The notes under the pieces are model-generated. The model worked only from the letters and a program-made list of their open reading frames with translations. It did no database searches and had not been told where the DNA came from. Source: Streptomyces sp. GKU 895 (GTDB lineage: Bacteria; Actinomycetota; Actinomycetes; Streptomycetales; Streptomycetaceae). From it: a stretch of DNA of 64,000 nt. This document shows, in pieces, positions 1 to 8,827 of this stretch; position 1 is the first letter of the stretch, and the number at the start of each line of letters is the position of its first letter. The translations under genes and the position numbers were made by a program. Where the stretch lies: assembly GCA_002027195.1 (NCBI GenBank), contig MWJO01000024.1, positions 23,404-87,403 of the forward strand, in the 5' to 3' direction.

Positions 1-651
1 CACCTCGGTGGCGGCTCTGATCGCGGCGCCTTCCTGGCCGAGCATCCGTCCGAGATACCACAGGGCGGAGACGAGGTCGTCGGAGACCATGCCCCACAGC
101 GCACGTGAGCGGCGGCGCGCGACGGGTCCGATCGCGGCGAGCAGGGGACGCATGTGGTCGGCGAGCGCCATCCTCAACTGGGCGCGCAGCTGCTCCTCCT
201 GAGGGAGGGTCAGGGCGCCGGGCCGTCCGGCCACCGGGTCGCCGGCCAGACAGGCGAGTTCGCTTCCGGGGTTGATGGTGTACGTCCCCGAGGCGAGGTC
301 GAGGCGGAGATCCTCGGGGCGAATGCGCGGCACCCGGCGTTCGAGGTACCAGGGGCCGCCCATGAGCATGCCGACGGTCCAGGCGTAGTCGTGCAGGGCG
401 CGGGAGGCGGCGACGTCCGGGCGGGGGCGCACACCGTAGCGATCGTGAACGCGGGCCGCCTCCGCCTCGACGAAGGCGTCCAGCGCGCCGCGGTCGGTGG
501 CCAACTCGGCAGCCGTCACGCCGCCTTGCGCCCCCGCCGCACGGTCGACCCGTACGTCCAGCGCGTCACAGACGCCCGCGAGCCGCCGATAGACGTCACC
601 CAGGGCTTGGGCGACGGCACCGTCCGGCGAGGTCTTCAGGGCCACGGGCAT
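1..651 (-). CDS. FhuF-like ferric-siderophore reductase (partial)
   Basis: The gene runs off the left edge; 217 codons are visible from an ATG at 651 and no stop is reached. The product resembles actinobacterial FhuF-type iron-sulfur proteins, which reduce Fe(III)-siderophores in the cytoplasm after uptake. Family-like segments are GGPWYLERRVPRI near residue 108 and RRRSRALWGMVSDDLV near residue 180. The C-terminal cysteine motif that binds the 2Fe-2S cluster would lie beyond the edge, so the assignment is incomplete. It diverges from a siderophore uptake operon, and an iron box lies 27 bases upstream of its start, so iron repression is likely. Confidence 0.7.
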   Translation of the reverse strand, partial: MPVALKTSPDGAVAQALGDVYRRLAGVCDALDVRVDRAAGAQGGVTAAELATDRGALDAFVEAEAARVHDRYGVRPRPDVAASRALHDYAWTVGMLMGGPWYLERRVPRIRPEDLRLDLASGTYTINPGSELACLAGDPVAGRPGALTLPQEEQLRAQLRMALADHMRPLLAAIGPVARRRSRALWGMVSDDLVSALWYLGRMLGQEGAAIRAATEV

Positions 652-677
652 CGACGCGCTCCCCACAGAGTGATTTG

Positions 678-696
678 ATAGGCAAGGCTTACCTTA
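678..696. promoter_or_regulatory. Iron box (DmdR/IdeR-type operator) for the FhuF-like gene
   Basis: The 19 bases match the DmdR/IdeR consensus (TTAGGTTAGGCTAACCTAA) at about 13 positions, including the central AGGCT and the ACCT half. It sits just upstream of the leftward reductase gene. By analogy with known family members, Fe(II)-loaded repressor would block transcription here. Confidence 0.7.
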
Positions 697-757
697 TCTC
701 GATCAAGAGATCTCCACGTCAGGCCGCACCACAGCATTCTCACAGCCGGTTGAAAAC

Positions 758-776
758 TAAAGCAAGGCTCACCTAA
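758..776. promoter_or_regulatory. Iron box (DmdR/IdeR-type operator) for the uptake operon
   Basis: The site matches the iron-box consensus at about 14 of 19 positions, with a perfect ACCTAA right arm. It ends 11 bases before the GTG start of the first permease gene, so it probably overlaps the core promoter, and the transcript may have a very short leader. With the box at 678 it forms a divergent pair. Confidence 0.75.
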
Positions 777-787
777 GCTCACCGCTC

Positions 788-1816
788 GTGACTGCGACCC
801 AACGGGGTGCACCCGCCACAGGTGTGCCCTTCCGTGCCTTCAGGCACATACCGCTGCTCCTGGCCGGCCTCGCCGCCCTGAGCCTGTGCACCGCGCTGAG
901 CCTCGCGCTCGGCGCCCGCTCCGTACCGATCCGTACCGTGGTCGACGCCCTCTTCGGCGGCGCCCACGGGCGGGACGCGCTCGTCGTGACCGGTCTGCGG
1001 CTGCCGCGGACGGTCATCGGCCTCGCGGTCGGCGCCGCGTCGGGCGTCGCCGGTGCCGTTGCGCAGGCAATCACCCGCAACCCGCTCGCCTCGCCGACGA
1101 CCCTCGGCATCAACGCGGGCGCGTCCTTCGCGGTCGTCGTCGCGATCTTCGCCCTGAAGCTCAACGACCCGGTCGAATATGTGTGGTTCGCGTTCGCCGG
1201 GGCCGCCGCGGCCGCCCTGTTCGCGCAGGCACTGGCCCGCCGCGCGGGGGACATCGATCCCGTACGGCTCGCGCTGGGCGGCACCGTGCTCCAACTCGTG
1301 CTGCTGTCCTGGACATCCGCGGTGATGCTGCTCAACCAGCGCACCCTCGACGAGGCCCGCTTCTGGCTCGCCGGTTCCCTGGCCGGGCGCCCGCTCGACA
1401 CGCTGTGGCCGGTCCTGCCGACACTGCTGCTCGGGATCGTCGTCGCGCTGGCCGTCTCCCCCGCTCTCAACGCCCTTGCCCTGGGCGACGATTCGGCCCA
1501 GTCCCTCGGTGTCCCGGTGGCCCGCGTCCGGCTCGCGGGCGGCATCGCGGTCGTCCTGCTCGCCGGGTCGGCGGTCGCGGTGACGGGGCCGGTCGCCTTC
1601 ATCGGCCTGGCCGCTCCCCATCTCGTACGGCCGCTGCTCGGCGGCGACCACCGGCTGCTGCTGCCCGGCTGTCTGATCGCGGGTCCCCTGCTCCTGCTGT
1701 CGGCCGATGTGCTCGGCCGGATGGTGCTGCGCCCCTCGGAGCTGGAGGTCGGCATCGTGACCGCGTTCCTGGGCGCGCCCCTGCTGGCAGTGCTGGCCCG
1801 GAAGGTGGCCCGATGA
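788..1816 (+). CDS. Ferric-siderophore ABC transporter permease, FecCD family
   Basis: A 342-residue inner-membrane permease with the roughly ten hydrophobic segments and length typical of FecCD/BtuC proteins. The family signature RNPLASPTTLGINAG lies near residue 97, and the C-terminal region near GPVAFIGLAAPHLVR matches the ATPase-contact region. It is the first gene of a four-gene uptake operon directly behind an iron box. The GTG at 788 is the only good start before the first membrane segment. The next gene overlaps by 4 bases, implying translational coupling. The partner permease is encoded immediately downstream. Confidence 0.9.
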   Translation: MTATQRGAPATGVPFRAFRHIPLLLAGLAALSLCTALSLALGARSVPIRTVVDALFGGAHGRDALVVTGLRLPRTVIGLAVGAASGVAGAVAQAITRNPLASPTTLGINAGASFAVVVAIFALKLNDPVEYVWFAFAGAAAAALFAQALARRAGDIDPVRLALGGTVLQLVLLSWTSAVMLLNQRTLDEARFWLAGSLAGRPLDTLWPVLPTLLLGIVVALAVSPALNALALGDDSAQSLGVPVARVRLAGGIAVVLLAGSAVAVTGPVAFIGLAAPHLVRPLLGGDHRLLLPGCLIAGPLLLLSADVLGRMVLRPSELEVGIVTAFLGAPLLAVLARKVAR

Positions 1817-2819
1817 GCGGCATCCGTACCCGGGTCCCTCTCTTCGCCGCCCTCGGACTTCTGGCGCTCTTCGCACTGCTCACCGTCTCCCTGACGACCG
1901 GTGAGATGCGCATCCCGGCCGGCACGGCCCTGCGTGCCCTCGTCGGGCTCGGCGACCGGGGTGACGTCCTGGTGGTGCAGCAGTTCCGGGCGCCCCGCGC
2001 GCTGGCGGCGATCGCCGGCGGTGCCGGGCTCGGGGTCGCGGGCTGTGTGCTGCAGCGGCTGTTCCGCAATCCGCTGGCGTCCCCGGACGTCATGGGGGTG
2101 ACCGGCGGGGCCTCGCTGGGCGCGGTCGCGCTCCTCGCGGCCGGCGCCTCGCAGACCCTGATCCCCGTGGGCGCGCTGGCCGGCGGGCTCCTGTCGGCCC
2201 TGCTGCTCGGCGTGTTCGCCTGGGGCTCCGGGCTCTCCGTCACCCGCCTTGTGCTCACCGGCCTCGCGGTCCAGGCGGCCTCGCGGCCGCCGTGAACCTG
2301 ATGATCGTGCGCTTCCCGGCCGAGCTCGCCGGGTCGGCGCTGCAGTGGACGACGGGGTCGGTGTACGGGCGGACGTGGACGGAGGTGTGGGGAGCGGGCG
2401 GCGCCCTGCTGGTCGCGCTCGCCGCCGCGCTCGTCCTGCACCGCCGCCTGGCCGTGCTCGACCTCGGGGACGACTCGGCGGGCGCCCTCGGCCTCAACAC
2501 GGCCACCGCACGCCTCCAACTCCTCCTCCTGGCCGTCGTGTTGGCGTCCCTGGCCGCCTCCCTCGCCGGTCCCGTCACCTTCGTCGCGCTCGCCGTGCCG
2601 CACATCGTGCGCTTCCTCACCGGGCCGCCGACCGCGGTGTCCCTCGCCCTCGCCGCCCTCACCGGCGCCGTACTTCTGCTCGCCTCCGACCTGGTGGTGC
2701 AGCACCTGCTGCCGATCGAGGGGCTGCCGGTCGGCGCGGTGACGGCCACGCTCGGCGCGCCCTGGCTGCTGGTGCTGATGTTCCGGCAGAGCTCACCCGT
2801 CCGGAGGACCCACGCATGA
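1813..2819 (+). CDS. Ferric-siderophore ABC transporter permease, FecCD family (frameshifted)
   Basis: Second permease of the heterodimer, about 335 residues when repaired. The ATG at 1813 overlaps the previous stop. The family signature RNPLASPDVMGVTGG is present. Reading terminates at a TGA at 2293 because one base seems missing near 2279. Adding one C restores a continuous QAALAAAVNLMIV segment and joins it to the C-terminal half (GPVTFVALAVPHIVR), which stays open to 2819. Both halves keep full family similarity and sit in an otherwise intact operon. A sequence error, or a very recent lesion, is more likely than an old pseudogene. Confidence 0.82.
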
Positions 2820-3649
2820 CCGCAAAGACGCCAGTGACCACGCCCAACCAGCTCGCCACCGAGGCCCTCGACCTCCGCTACGGCGACCGGCTCGTCGTCG
2901 GCGGCCTCGACCTCACCCTCCCGGGCGGTGCCGTCACCGCGATCGTCGGCCCCAACGCCTGCGGCAAGTCGACGCTGCTGCGCGGCCTGAGCCGCCTGCT
3001 GGCCCCGGCCGCGGGCACCGTCACCCTCGACGGCTCCGACATCCACCGCATGCCGGCGAAGGCCCTCGCGCTGCGCATGGGCCTGCTGCCGCAGCAGCCG
3101 GTCACCCCGGAGGCGATCACCGTCGAGGCTCTCGTACGGCTGGGCCGCTACCCGCACCAACGGCTGCTGAGCCCCTGGTCGGCGGCCGACCAGAAGGCGG
3201 TCGACGAGGCTCTGGAGCGCACCGGCACCGCGTCCCTGCGCGACCAGCCCGTGGACCGGCTCTCCGGCGGTCAGCGGCAACGCGCCTGGATCGCCCTGGC
3301 GTTGGCGCAGGACACCGAGCTGCTCCTGCTCGACGAACCCACCACCTTCCTCGATCTCCGGCACCAGCTCGACGTGCTCGACCTGGTCGCCGAACTGCAC
3401 GCCGAGGCGGGCCGCACCGTGGTGATGGTGCTGCACGACCTCGGACAGGCCGCCCGTTACGCGGACCACATGGTGGTCCTCAAGGACGGCCGGCTCGCCG
3501 CCGCCGGAGCCCCGGCGGACGTCCTCGACGCGGAGCTGGTCAAGTCCGTGTTCGACGTGGACTGCCGGGTCGTCCCCGACCCGGAGACCGGCACCCCGCT
3601 GGTCGTCCCGAGAAGCAGCGCGGCCCGGCGCTCCACCACGGCCGCCTGA
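2816..3649 (+). CDS. Ferric-siderophore ABC transporter ATP-binding protein, FecE family
   Basis: A 277-residue ATPase that would power the two permeases from the cytoplasmic face. Walker A (GPNACGKST) lies near residue 43, the ABC signature LSGGQRQR near 145, Walker B LLLLDEPTTFLDL near 170 and the H-loop in VVMVLHDLGQA near 203. The ATG at 2816 overlaps the preceding stop and follows a GGAGG site, so the gene is translationally coupled to the permease. Length and motif spacing are normal for FepC/FecE. Confidence 0.92.
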   Translation: MTAKTPVTTPNQLATEALDLRYGDRLVVGGLDLTLPGGAVTAIVGPNACGKSTLLRGLSRLLAPAAGTVTLDGSDIHRMPAKALALRMGLLPQQPVTPEAITVEALVRLGRYPHQRLLSPWSAADQKAVDEALERTGTASLRDQPVDRLSGGQRQRAWIALALAQDTELLLLDEPTTFLDLRHQLDVLDLVAELHAEAGRTVVMVLHDLGQAARYADHMVVLKDGRLAAAGAPADVLDAELVKSVFDVDCRVVPDPETGTPLVVPRSSAARRSTTAA

Positions 3650-3682
3650 CCCGCTCACCTACCCAGAAAGAACCCACCCCCC

Positions 3683-4705
3683 ATGTCCCAGCGCTTCACC
3701 CTGCCCGGAATCAGGAAGATTCTGGCCACCCTGCTCGCCGTGATACTCGGTACGGCCGTCCTGGCCGCCTGCGGCGGCTCCGACTCCGGCTCCGACGGCT
3801 CCGCCGCCGCCAAGCCCGCTGCCGGCTCGGCCGCTTTCCCGCGCACCCTGAAGACCGTGATGGGCGACGTGAAGATCCCGTCCCAGCCGAAGCGGGTCGT
3901 CGTCCTCGACACCGGCGAGCTGGACGACGTCACCCTCCTCGGCATCGACCCGGTCGGCGCGGTCGCCCCGCACTTCAAGACCGAGGGCGGCTTCCCGACG
4001 TACCTCAAGGGCGAGTTGAAGGACACCGCCGACGTCGGCCCGCTCCTGGAGCCCAACCTGGAGAAGATCGCCTCCCTCGAGCCCGACCTGATCCTGTCCT
4101 CCAAGATCCGCCACGAGAAGGTCTACGACAAGCTCAGCGCGATCGCCCCGACCGTCTTCACGGAGACCACCGGCGGTGTCTGGAAGGAGAACCTCAAGGT
4201 CCACGCCGAGGCGCTGGGCCTGGAGAAGGAGGCCGCGGCCAAGCTCAAGGAGTACGAGACGCAGGCCAAGGCGCTCGGTGAGGCCATCAGGAAGAAGGAC
4301 GGCGGCACCATGCCGACCGCGTCCGTGGTCCGCTTCATCGCCGGTCCGACCCGGCTGTACCAGTCCAACTCCTACAGCGGTGTCGTCCTGAACGACATCG
4401 GCTTCGAGCGGCCCGCCTCGCAGGTCTCCAACGACCCCGAGGTCACGATGAAGGACGTCAGCCCCGAGCAGATCGACCAGGCCGACGCCGACCTGATCTT
4501 CGTCACCTCCGCGGACGTCGACGACAAGACCCAGAAGAAGCAGGTCACCTCCAACCCGGTGTGGAAGGACCTCCCGGCCGTCAAGGCCGGCAAGGTCTTC
4601 GAGGTGCCGGACGAGACCTGGATGTCCGGCATCGGTGTCCAGGCCGCGGAGCAGATGCTCGCGGACGTCGCGAAGGCCACCGGCGTCGAACTCCCCGCCA
4701 GGTAA
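3683..4705 (+). CDS. Siderophore-binding lipoprotein (periplasmic-binding-protein fold)
   Basis: A 340-residue extracellular receptor for the FecCDE transporter. Residues 1-29 form a lipoprotein signal peptide ending in a LAAC lipobox with Cys30 as the lipidated residue, followed by a Gly/Ser/Asp-rich tether. The mature part has the FhuD/FepB pattern: PKRVVVLDTGELDDVTLLGI near residue 72, an EPDLIL segment mid-protein and a conserved C-terminal lobe. It is the last gene of the uptake operon and is followed by a GC-rich hairpin. The ligand is not shown by sequence; the neighbouring pathway suggests a citrate-based siderophore. Confidence 0.88.
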   Translation: MSQRFTLPGIRKILATLLAVILGTAVLAACGGSDSGSDGSAAAKPAAGSAAFPRTLKTVMGDVKIPSQPKRVVVLDTGELDDVTLLGIDPVGAVAPHFKTEGGFPTYLKGELKDTADVGPLLEPNLEKIASLEPDLILSSKIRHEKVYDKLSAIAPTVFTETTGGVWKENLKVHAEALGLEKEAAAKLKEYETQAKALGEAIRKKDGGTMPTASVVRFIAGPTRLYQSNSYSGVVLNDIGFERPASQVSNDPEVTMKDVSPEQIDQADADLIFVTSADVDDKTQKKQVTSNPVWKDLPAVKAGKVFEVPDETWMSGIGVQAAEQMLADVAKATGVELPAR

Positions 4706-4718
4706 CTCCCGCTGAACC

Positions 4719-4755
4719 GGGGCGGGCCGCACGGCCCCCCGGCCGGGCCCGCCCC
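4719..4755. terminator. GC-rich hairpin after the binding-protein gene
   Basis: Inverted repeat GGGGCGGGCC (4719-4728) pairs exactly with GGCCCGCCCC (4746-4755). No T tract follows. It could terminate or attenuate the uptake transcript before the biosynthetic genes. I see no iron box between it and the next gene, so partial read-through from the iron-regulated promoter is plausible. Confidence 0.5.
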
Positions 4756-4795
4756 CGTCAACCCCCCACCCGCTAGCGGAAGTTCCCCCTCACTC

Positions 4796-5974
4796 ATGCG
4801 CCTGTACCTGCTCGCCCTCAATCCGACCGACTCCGTCACCGAGGGCTTCCTGCCCGCCGCGCACCGGCTGGGCCTGGACGTCACCGTCCTCACCGACCAG
4901 CCCGCCGCCCACCGCGCCACGTATCCCGACGTCGAGGTCCTGGAGTGCGACGTCCGTGACTTCCGGGCCGTCGTCACCCGCATCTCCACCCACCACCACC
5001 CCGACGCGGTCTTCACCAACAGCGACCACCTCCAGACCCAGGCCGCCCTGGCCGCCGCCTACTTCGGCCTGCCCGGCAAGGACTGGCGGACCGCGCTGCG
5101 CTGCAAGGACAAGGCGGAGATGCGCCGCCGGCTCGCCGCCGCGGGCGTGGACACGGTCTGGTCGACCGAGATCACCGAACCGAGCGCCGCCCTCACCGAC
5201 GCCCCCTACCCCTGTGTGCTGAAGCCGCGCGAGGGCGTCGCCAGCGAGGACGTCGTCCTCGTCGACGGACCGGAGGAGCTGGCCACCCGCGCCAAGGAGA
5301 TCTTCGCGCGCCGCCCGGACGCGGTCCTCGTCGTGGAGGAGTACCTCCCCGGCGAGCTCCACACCCTGGAGACCCTCGGCGACGGGCAGGTCCGGCACGT
5401 CCTGGGCGGCTTCCACACCGAGCTGTCGCCCCCGCCGTACTTCATCGAGGAACGCCTCACCTTCGTCCCGGCCCACCCCGAGGCGGTGGTCTCCCAGGTC
5501 CTCGCCCAACTGGACGCGCTGGGTGTCGGGTTCGGCGCCTGCCACACGGAGTTCGTGGTGCACGAGGGCCGGGCGCGGATCATCGAGGTCAACTACCGGG
5601 CCATCGGCGACCAGTGCGACCTGCTGCTGGCCCGGCTCCTGGAGATCCCCCTCTTCGAGCACATCCTCCGCACCCATCTGGGCGAGCCGCTCCCCGCGGA
5701 CCTCGGCACCCGCCGCGACGGAGCCGCCCGCCTGGAGTACCCGTGCGCCGACCGCGCCGGCCTCCTCACCGAAGCCCCGCCCGCCACCGAACTCGCCGTG
5801 GACGGCGTTCACCTGACGTACCGTCCGCTACGGCCGACCGGGGAGCGGCACGAGCTGTACCGCACCAACCGCGACTACCTCGGTGTGCTGCGCGCCACCG
5901 GCACCGACCAGCCGACGGTGGACCGGGTGACGGCCGACTTCCTGGCGGGCCTGCGCTGGGAGATCCAGCCGTGA
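4796..5974 (+). CDS. ATP-grasp ligase, PvsA-like siderophore assembly enzyme
   Basis: A 392-residue ATP-grasp protein predicted to form an amide bond through an acyl-phosphate. Nucleotide and metal features are visible: CVLKPREGVASEDVV near residue 139, VVEEYLPGELHTLE near 178 and IIEVNYR near 261, where Glu and Asn would bind Mg. It opens a run of five overlapping genes in the order ATP-grasp, NIS synthetase, MFS, NIS synthetase, PLP decarboxylase, the order of pvsABCDE in vibrioferrin producers. A role joining an amino acid to a carboxylic acid precursor is inferred from that context. The start is an ATG with only a weak ribosome site. Confidence 0.8.
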   Translation: MRLYLLALNPTDSVTEGFLPAAHRLGLDVTVLTDQPAAHRATYPDVEVLECDVRDFRAVVTRISTHHHPDAVFTNSDHLQTQAALAAAYFGLPGKDWRTALRCKDKAEMRRRLAAAGVDTVWSTEITEPSAALTDAPYPCVLKPREGVASEDVVLVDGPEELATRAKEIFARRPDAVLVVEEYLPGELHTLETLGDGQVRHVLGGFHTELSPPPYFIEERLTFVPAHPEAVVSQVLAQLDALGVGFGACHTEFVVHEGRARIIEVNYRAIGDQCDLLLARLLEIPLFEHILRTHLGEPLPADLGTRRDGAARLEYPCADRAGLLTEAPPATELAVDGVHLTYRPLRPTGERHELYRTNRDYLGVLRATGTDQPTVDRVTADFLAGLRWEIQP

Positions 5975-7635
5975 CGGCCGACACGATCCGGGCCGAAGCG
6001 ACCTGTGACGCACAGCTGCTGACCCGTGTCCTCAGCGCTCTCCTCCGCGAGGACGTCGTGGGCCTGCGCACCCGCAGCAGCCTCGTCGAACGCCCGGACG
6101 GCCCCTGGCTGCGGCTGCCCGCCGAGGGCGACGCGCTCCTGCTGCCCGTCGTCGAGGACGGCTTCCAGTGCGAGTACGCGGCCCGACTGCCCCTGCTGGT
6201 CCGCGAGTCGGACGGCAGGGAGCTCAGCTCGTACGACACCGTCCTCACCGCGCTGCGCGCGCTCGCCGACCCCGTCGACCATGAGGGCTACGACGCCTTC
6301 GCCGAGGAGTGCCGGCAGACGCTGGCCACCATGCGGCTGCACGCGACCTCACCGGTCGGCTTCGGCACGGACTCCACCCGGTGGCCGCCGCTCGCGTACG
6401 ACGCCCTCGCCGCCCGCCTCGACCATCCCGTGTATCCCACGGCACGCGGACGCGCAGGGCTCACCGAGGATGAACTGCGCGCCTACGCACCGGAGTTCCG
6501 CCCGTCCTTCGCCCTGCGCTGGCTGGCCCTGCCCCGCGAGTCCGTCACCGTCGCCGGCACGCTCCCGAAGTTCTGGCCCAGTTGCGGCGACCTCGGGCTG
6601 GCGGCGGCCGAGGGCACCCATCTGCCCCTGCCGGTCCACCCGTTGACCGTGAACGCCCTGCGGGAGGCGGGGCTTCCCGAGGGTGCCCTGTTCGCCGAGC
6701 GCACGCACCTCGACGTCGTACCGACCCTGTCGATGCGCACGGTGGCCGTGGACGACACGCACCATCTCAAACTCCCCCTCGCCACCTCCACGTTGGGCCT
6801 GCGCAACAAGCGGTCCGTCAAGCCCGGCACCCTCGTCGACGGCGCGGCGGGACAGCGGCTCGTCGAGGCCGTGCTCGCCCGTGAACCCCGGTTCCGGGAC
6901 ACGATCCTGCACGCCGACGAGACCACGTACGCCCATGCCGGGCACGAGTTGCTGGCCGTGCTCTGCCGCCGCTTCCCGGCCGGCCTTGACGGCGCCGAGG
7001 TCGTACCGCTGGCCGCCCTGCTCGCCGAAGCGCCCGACGGGCGGCTGGTCCTCGACCAGCTGGCCGACCGCTTCCACGGTGGCGATCCGCTCGCCCTCCT
7101 CGACGCCTTCCTGACGCTGCTCTTCGACTGGCAGACCACGCTGTTCGGGTACGGCATCGCGCTGGAGTCGCACCAGCAGAACATCTCGCTGGTGCTGCAG
7201 CCGGGACGTCTGCGGCTGCTGTTCAAGGACGACGACGGGCCGCGGATCAACCCCGAACGGCTGGGTGCGGTCCTGCCCGGCCCGTGGGGTTTCGACGACG
7301 CCCGGACCCATGTCACCGGCGACGGTCCGGTGGCCGACGTGTTCGCCACGATCACCGTCCATCTGTGCGCGGGCGCCTACGCGTTCGGGCTGCCGCGGCA
7401 GCGCCGGGCCGTGCTGGATCTCGTACGGGACCGGCTGACGGAGGCGGTGGACCGGCTCGGCGGTGACGCCGGGGAGGTGCTGCGGGCCCGGGTGCTGCGG
7501 GCGCCCCGGCTGCCGGTCAAGGCGATGGTCACGGCCGGGACGCTGCTGTCCAAGGAGCGTTCGGGCGCCACCGACGTCAACAAGCACTACACCACCGGAC
7601 CCAACTACCTGCTCCCGGACGGGGATCCGGCATGA
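5971..7635 (+). CDS. NRPS-independent siderophore synthetase, IucA/IucC family (PvsB-like)
   Basis: A 554-residue NIS synthetase, expected to adenylate a carboxylate and condense it with an amine or alcohol. Family landmarks in order are LPVHPLTVNAL near residue 212, the SMRTVAVDD / STLGLRNKRSVKP ATP-binding region near 250-285, ESHQQNISLVL near 400, and an FhuF-like C-terminal region with VKAMVTAGTLLSKERSG. The GTG start at 5971 overlaps the stop of the ATP-grasp gene, and the stop overlaps the MFS start, so the operon is tightly coupled. By position it corresponds to PvsB. Substrate class cannot be read from sequence alone. Confidence 0.9.
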   Translation: MTADTIRAEATCDAQLLTRVLSALLREDVVGLRTRSSLVERPDGPWLRLPAEGDALLLPVVEDGFQCEYAARLPLLVRESDGRELSSYDTVLTALRALADPVDHEGYDAFAEECRQTLATMRLHATSPVGFGTDSTRWPPLAYDALAARLDHPVYPTARGRAGLTEDELRAYAPEFRPSFALRWLALPRESVTVAGTLPKFWPSCGDLGLAAAEGTHLPLPVHPLTVNALREAGLPEGALFAERTHLDVVPTLSMRTVAVDDTHHLKLPLATSTLGLRNKRSVKPGTLVDGAAGQRLVEAVLAREPRFRDTILHADETTYAHAGHELLAVLCRRFPAGLDGAEVVPLAALLAEAPDGRLVLDQLADRFHGGDPLALLDAFLTLLFDWQTTLFGYGIALESHQQNISLVLQPGRLRLLFKDDDGPRINPERLGAVLPGPWGFDDARTHVTGDGPVADVFATITVHLCAGAYAFGLPRQRRAVLDLVRDRLTEAVDRLGGDAGEVLRARVLRAPRLPVKAMVTAGTLLSKERSGATDVNKHYTTGPNYLLPDGDPA

Positions 7636-8827
7636 GCGCCGCGCAGACCGTCCGAGTGCCGCGCGGCGGCTTCGGGCGGGGCCAGGTGCACGCCGTGGCG
7701 GGCTGCTACTTCGTGGCGTCCTTCGCGGCCCTCGGTCTGCCGCCGTATCTCACCGAGATCCTCCCGGAGTTGGGCGACCGCCAGGCCCGCTGGGCGGGGG
7801 TGCTGTATGTCGTGCCGACCCTGTTCGGCGCGCTGGCGGCCCCGCTGTGGGGGCGGCTCGCCGACCGCTACGGACGCAAACGGCTGCTGCTGCGGGCCCA
7901 GTTGGGGCTCACCGTCGCCTTCCTGCTGGCCGGCTGGGCCGACTCGCTGGCGACCTTCACGCTGGCGCTCGTCCTCCAGGGCGTCCTGGGCGGCACGTTC
8001 GCCGCCTCCAACGGATATCTGGGCGCGGCCCTGGAGGGCCCGGCCCTGTCCAAGGCGCTCACCCTGATGCAGGGCAGCGCCCGGGCGGCGCTGGTGGTGG
8101 CGCCGATCGTGGTCGGCACGCTGTCCGGCTGGCTGTCGCCGCACCGCCAGTACGCGCTGCTCGCCGTACTGCCGCTGACGGCCGCGCTGCTGCTCGCGGC
8201 CCTTCCGGAACCGGGGGCCGCCGAGCACCGGGAGACCGACACCGTCGCCCCTCCCCAGACGGCTCCCGTCCTCTCGCTCCGGGCCCTGTACACACTGGAG
8301 TTCGCGTTCGTGTTCTCCACCGTCATCTCCTTCCCGTACCTCATCGCGCTGGTCGACGCCCGGCTGCCGGGCACCTCGCCCACGCTGTCCGGCGTGCTCT
8401 TCGCCCTCCCCCACCTGTGCTATCTGGTGGGCGCGCTGGCCGTGCACGCCGCCTTCCGGGACCGCCCCCGGGCCGGGATCGTGCTCGGGTTCGCCCTCAT
8501 CGCTCTCGGTCTCGCCGGGCACGGCCTCGCCGCGCACCTGCCCGCACTGATCGCCGTACGGCTGCTGCTCGGCGCCGGTCTCACCCTCGGCCTGGTGTGC
8601 CTGCAAGTGCTGGCCGCGGAGTGCGCCAGAGGGCGGGCGCCCGGCGGCATGTTCGGTTCCCTCGAGTTCTTCTCCAAGGCCGGCGCGGTCGTCGCGGGCC
8701 TCGCCGCCGCCGCGGGCAGCGCCTGCTTCGGCCCGGCCGCTCCCGTGCTGACCGGCGCCGCCGCGGCCGCCGTCACCGCCGTGGCGGCCCTCCCTCTCCT
8801 CCATGACCCCCCGCTCGGAGCCGCTGA
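7632..8827 (+). CDS. MFS siderophore exporter (PvsC-like); 3' end uncertain
   Basis: About 398 residues with 12 hydrophobic segments and the MFS loop motif GRLADRYGRKRLL near residue 75. It lies between the two NIS synthetase genes, as the exporter PvsC does. The ATG at 7632 overlaps the previous stop. The frame does not stop where the protein should end. It runs on into the N-terminal coding region of the next synthetase, because bases appear missing in C runs near 8805-8811. One added C would place the TGA at 8825-8827 in frame, overlapping an ATG. A real MFS-NIS fusion is possible but less likely. Confidence 0.8.

Noticed and set aside
4123..4368. Short leftward frame inside the binding-protein gene
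   Set aside because: Antisense shadow without start context; the sense gene is clearly coding.
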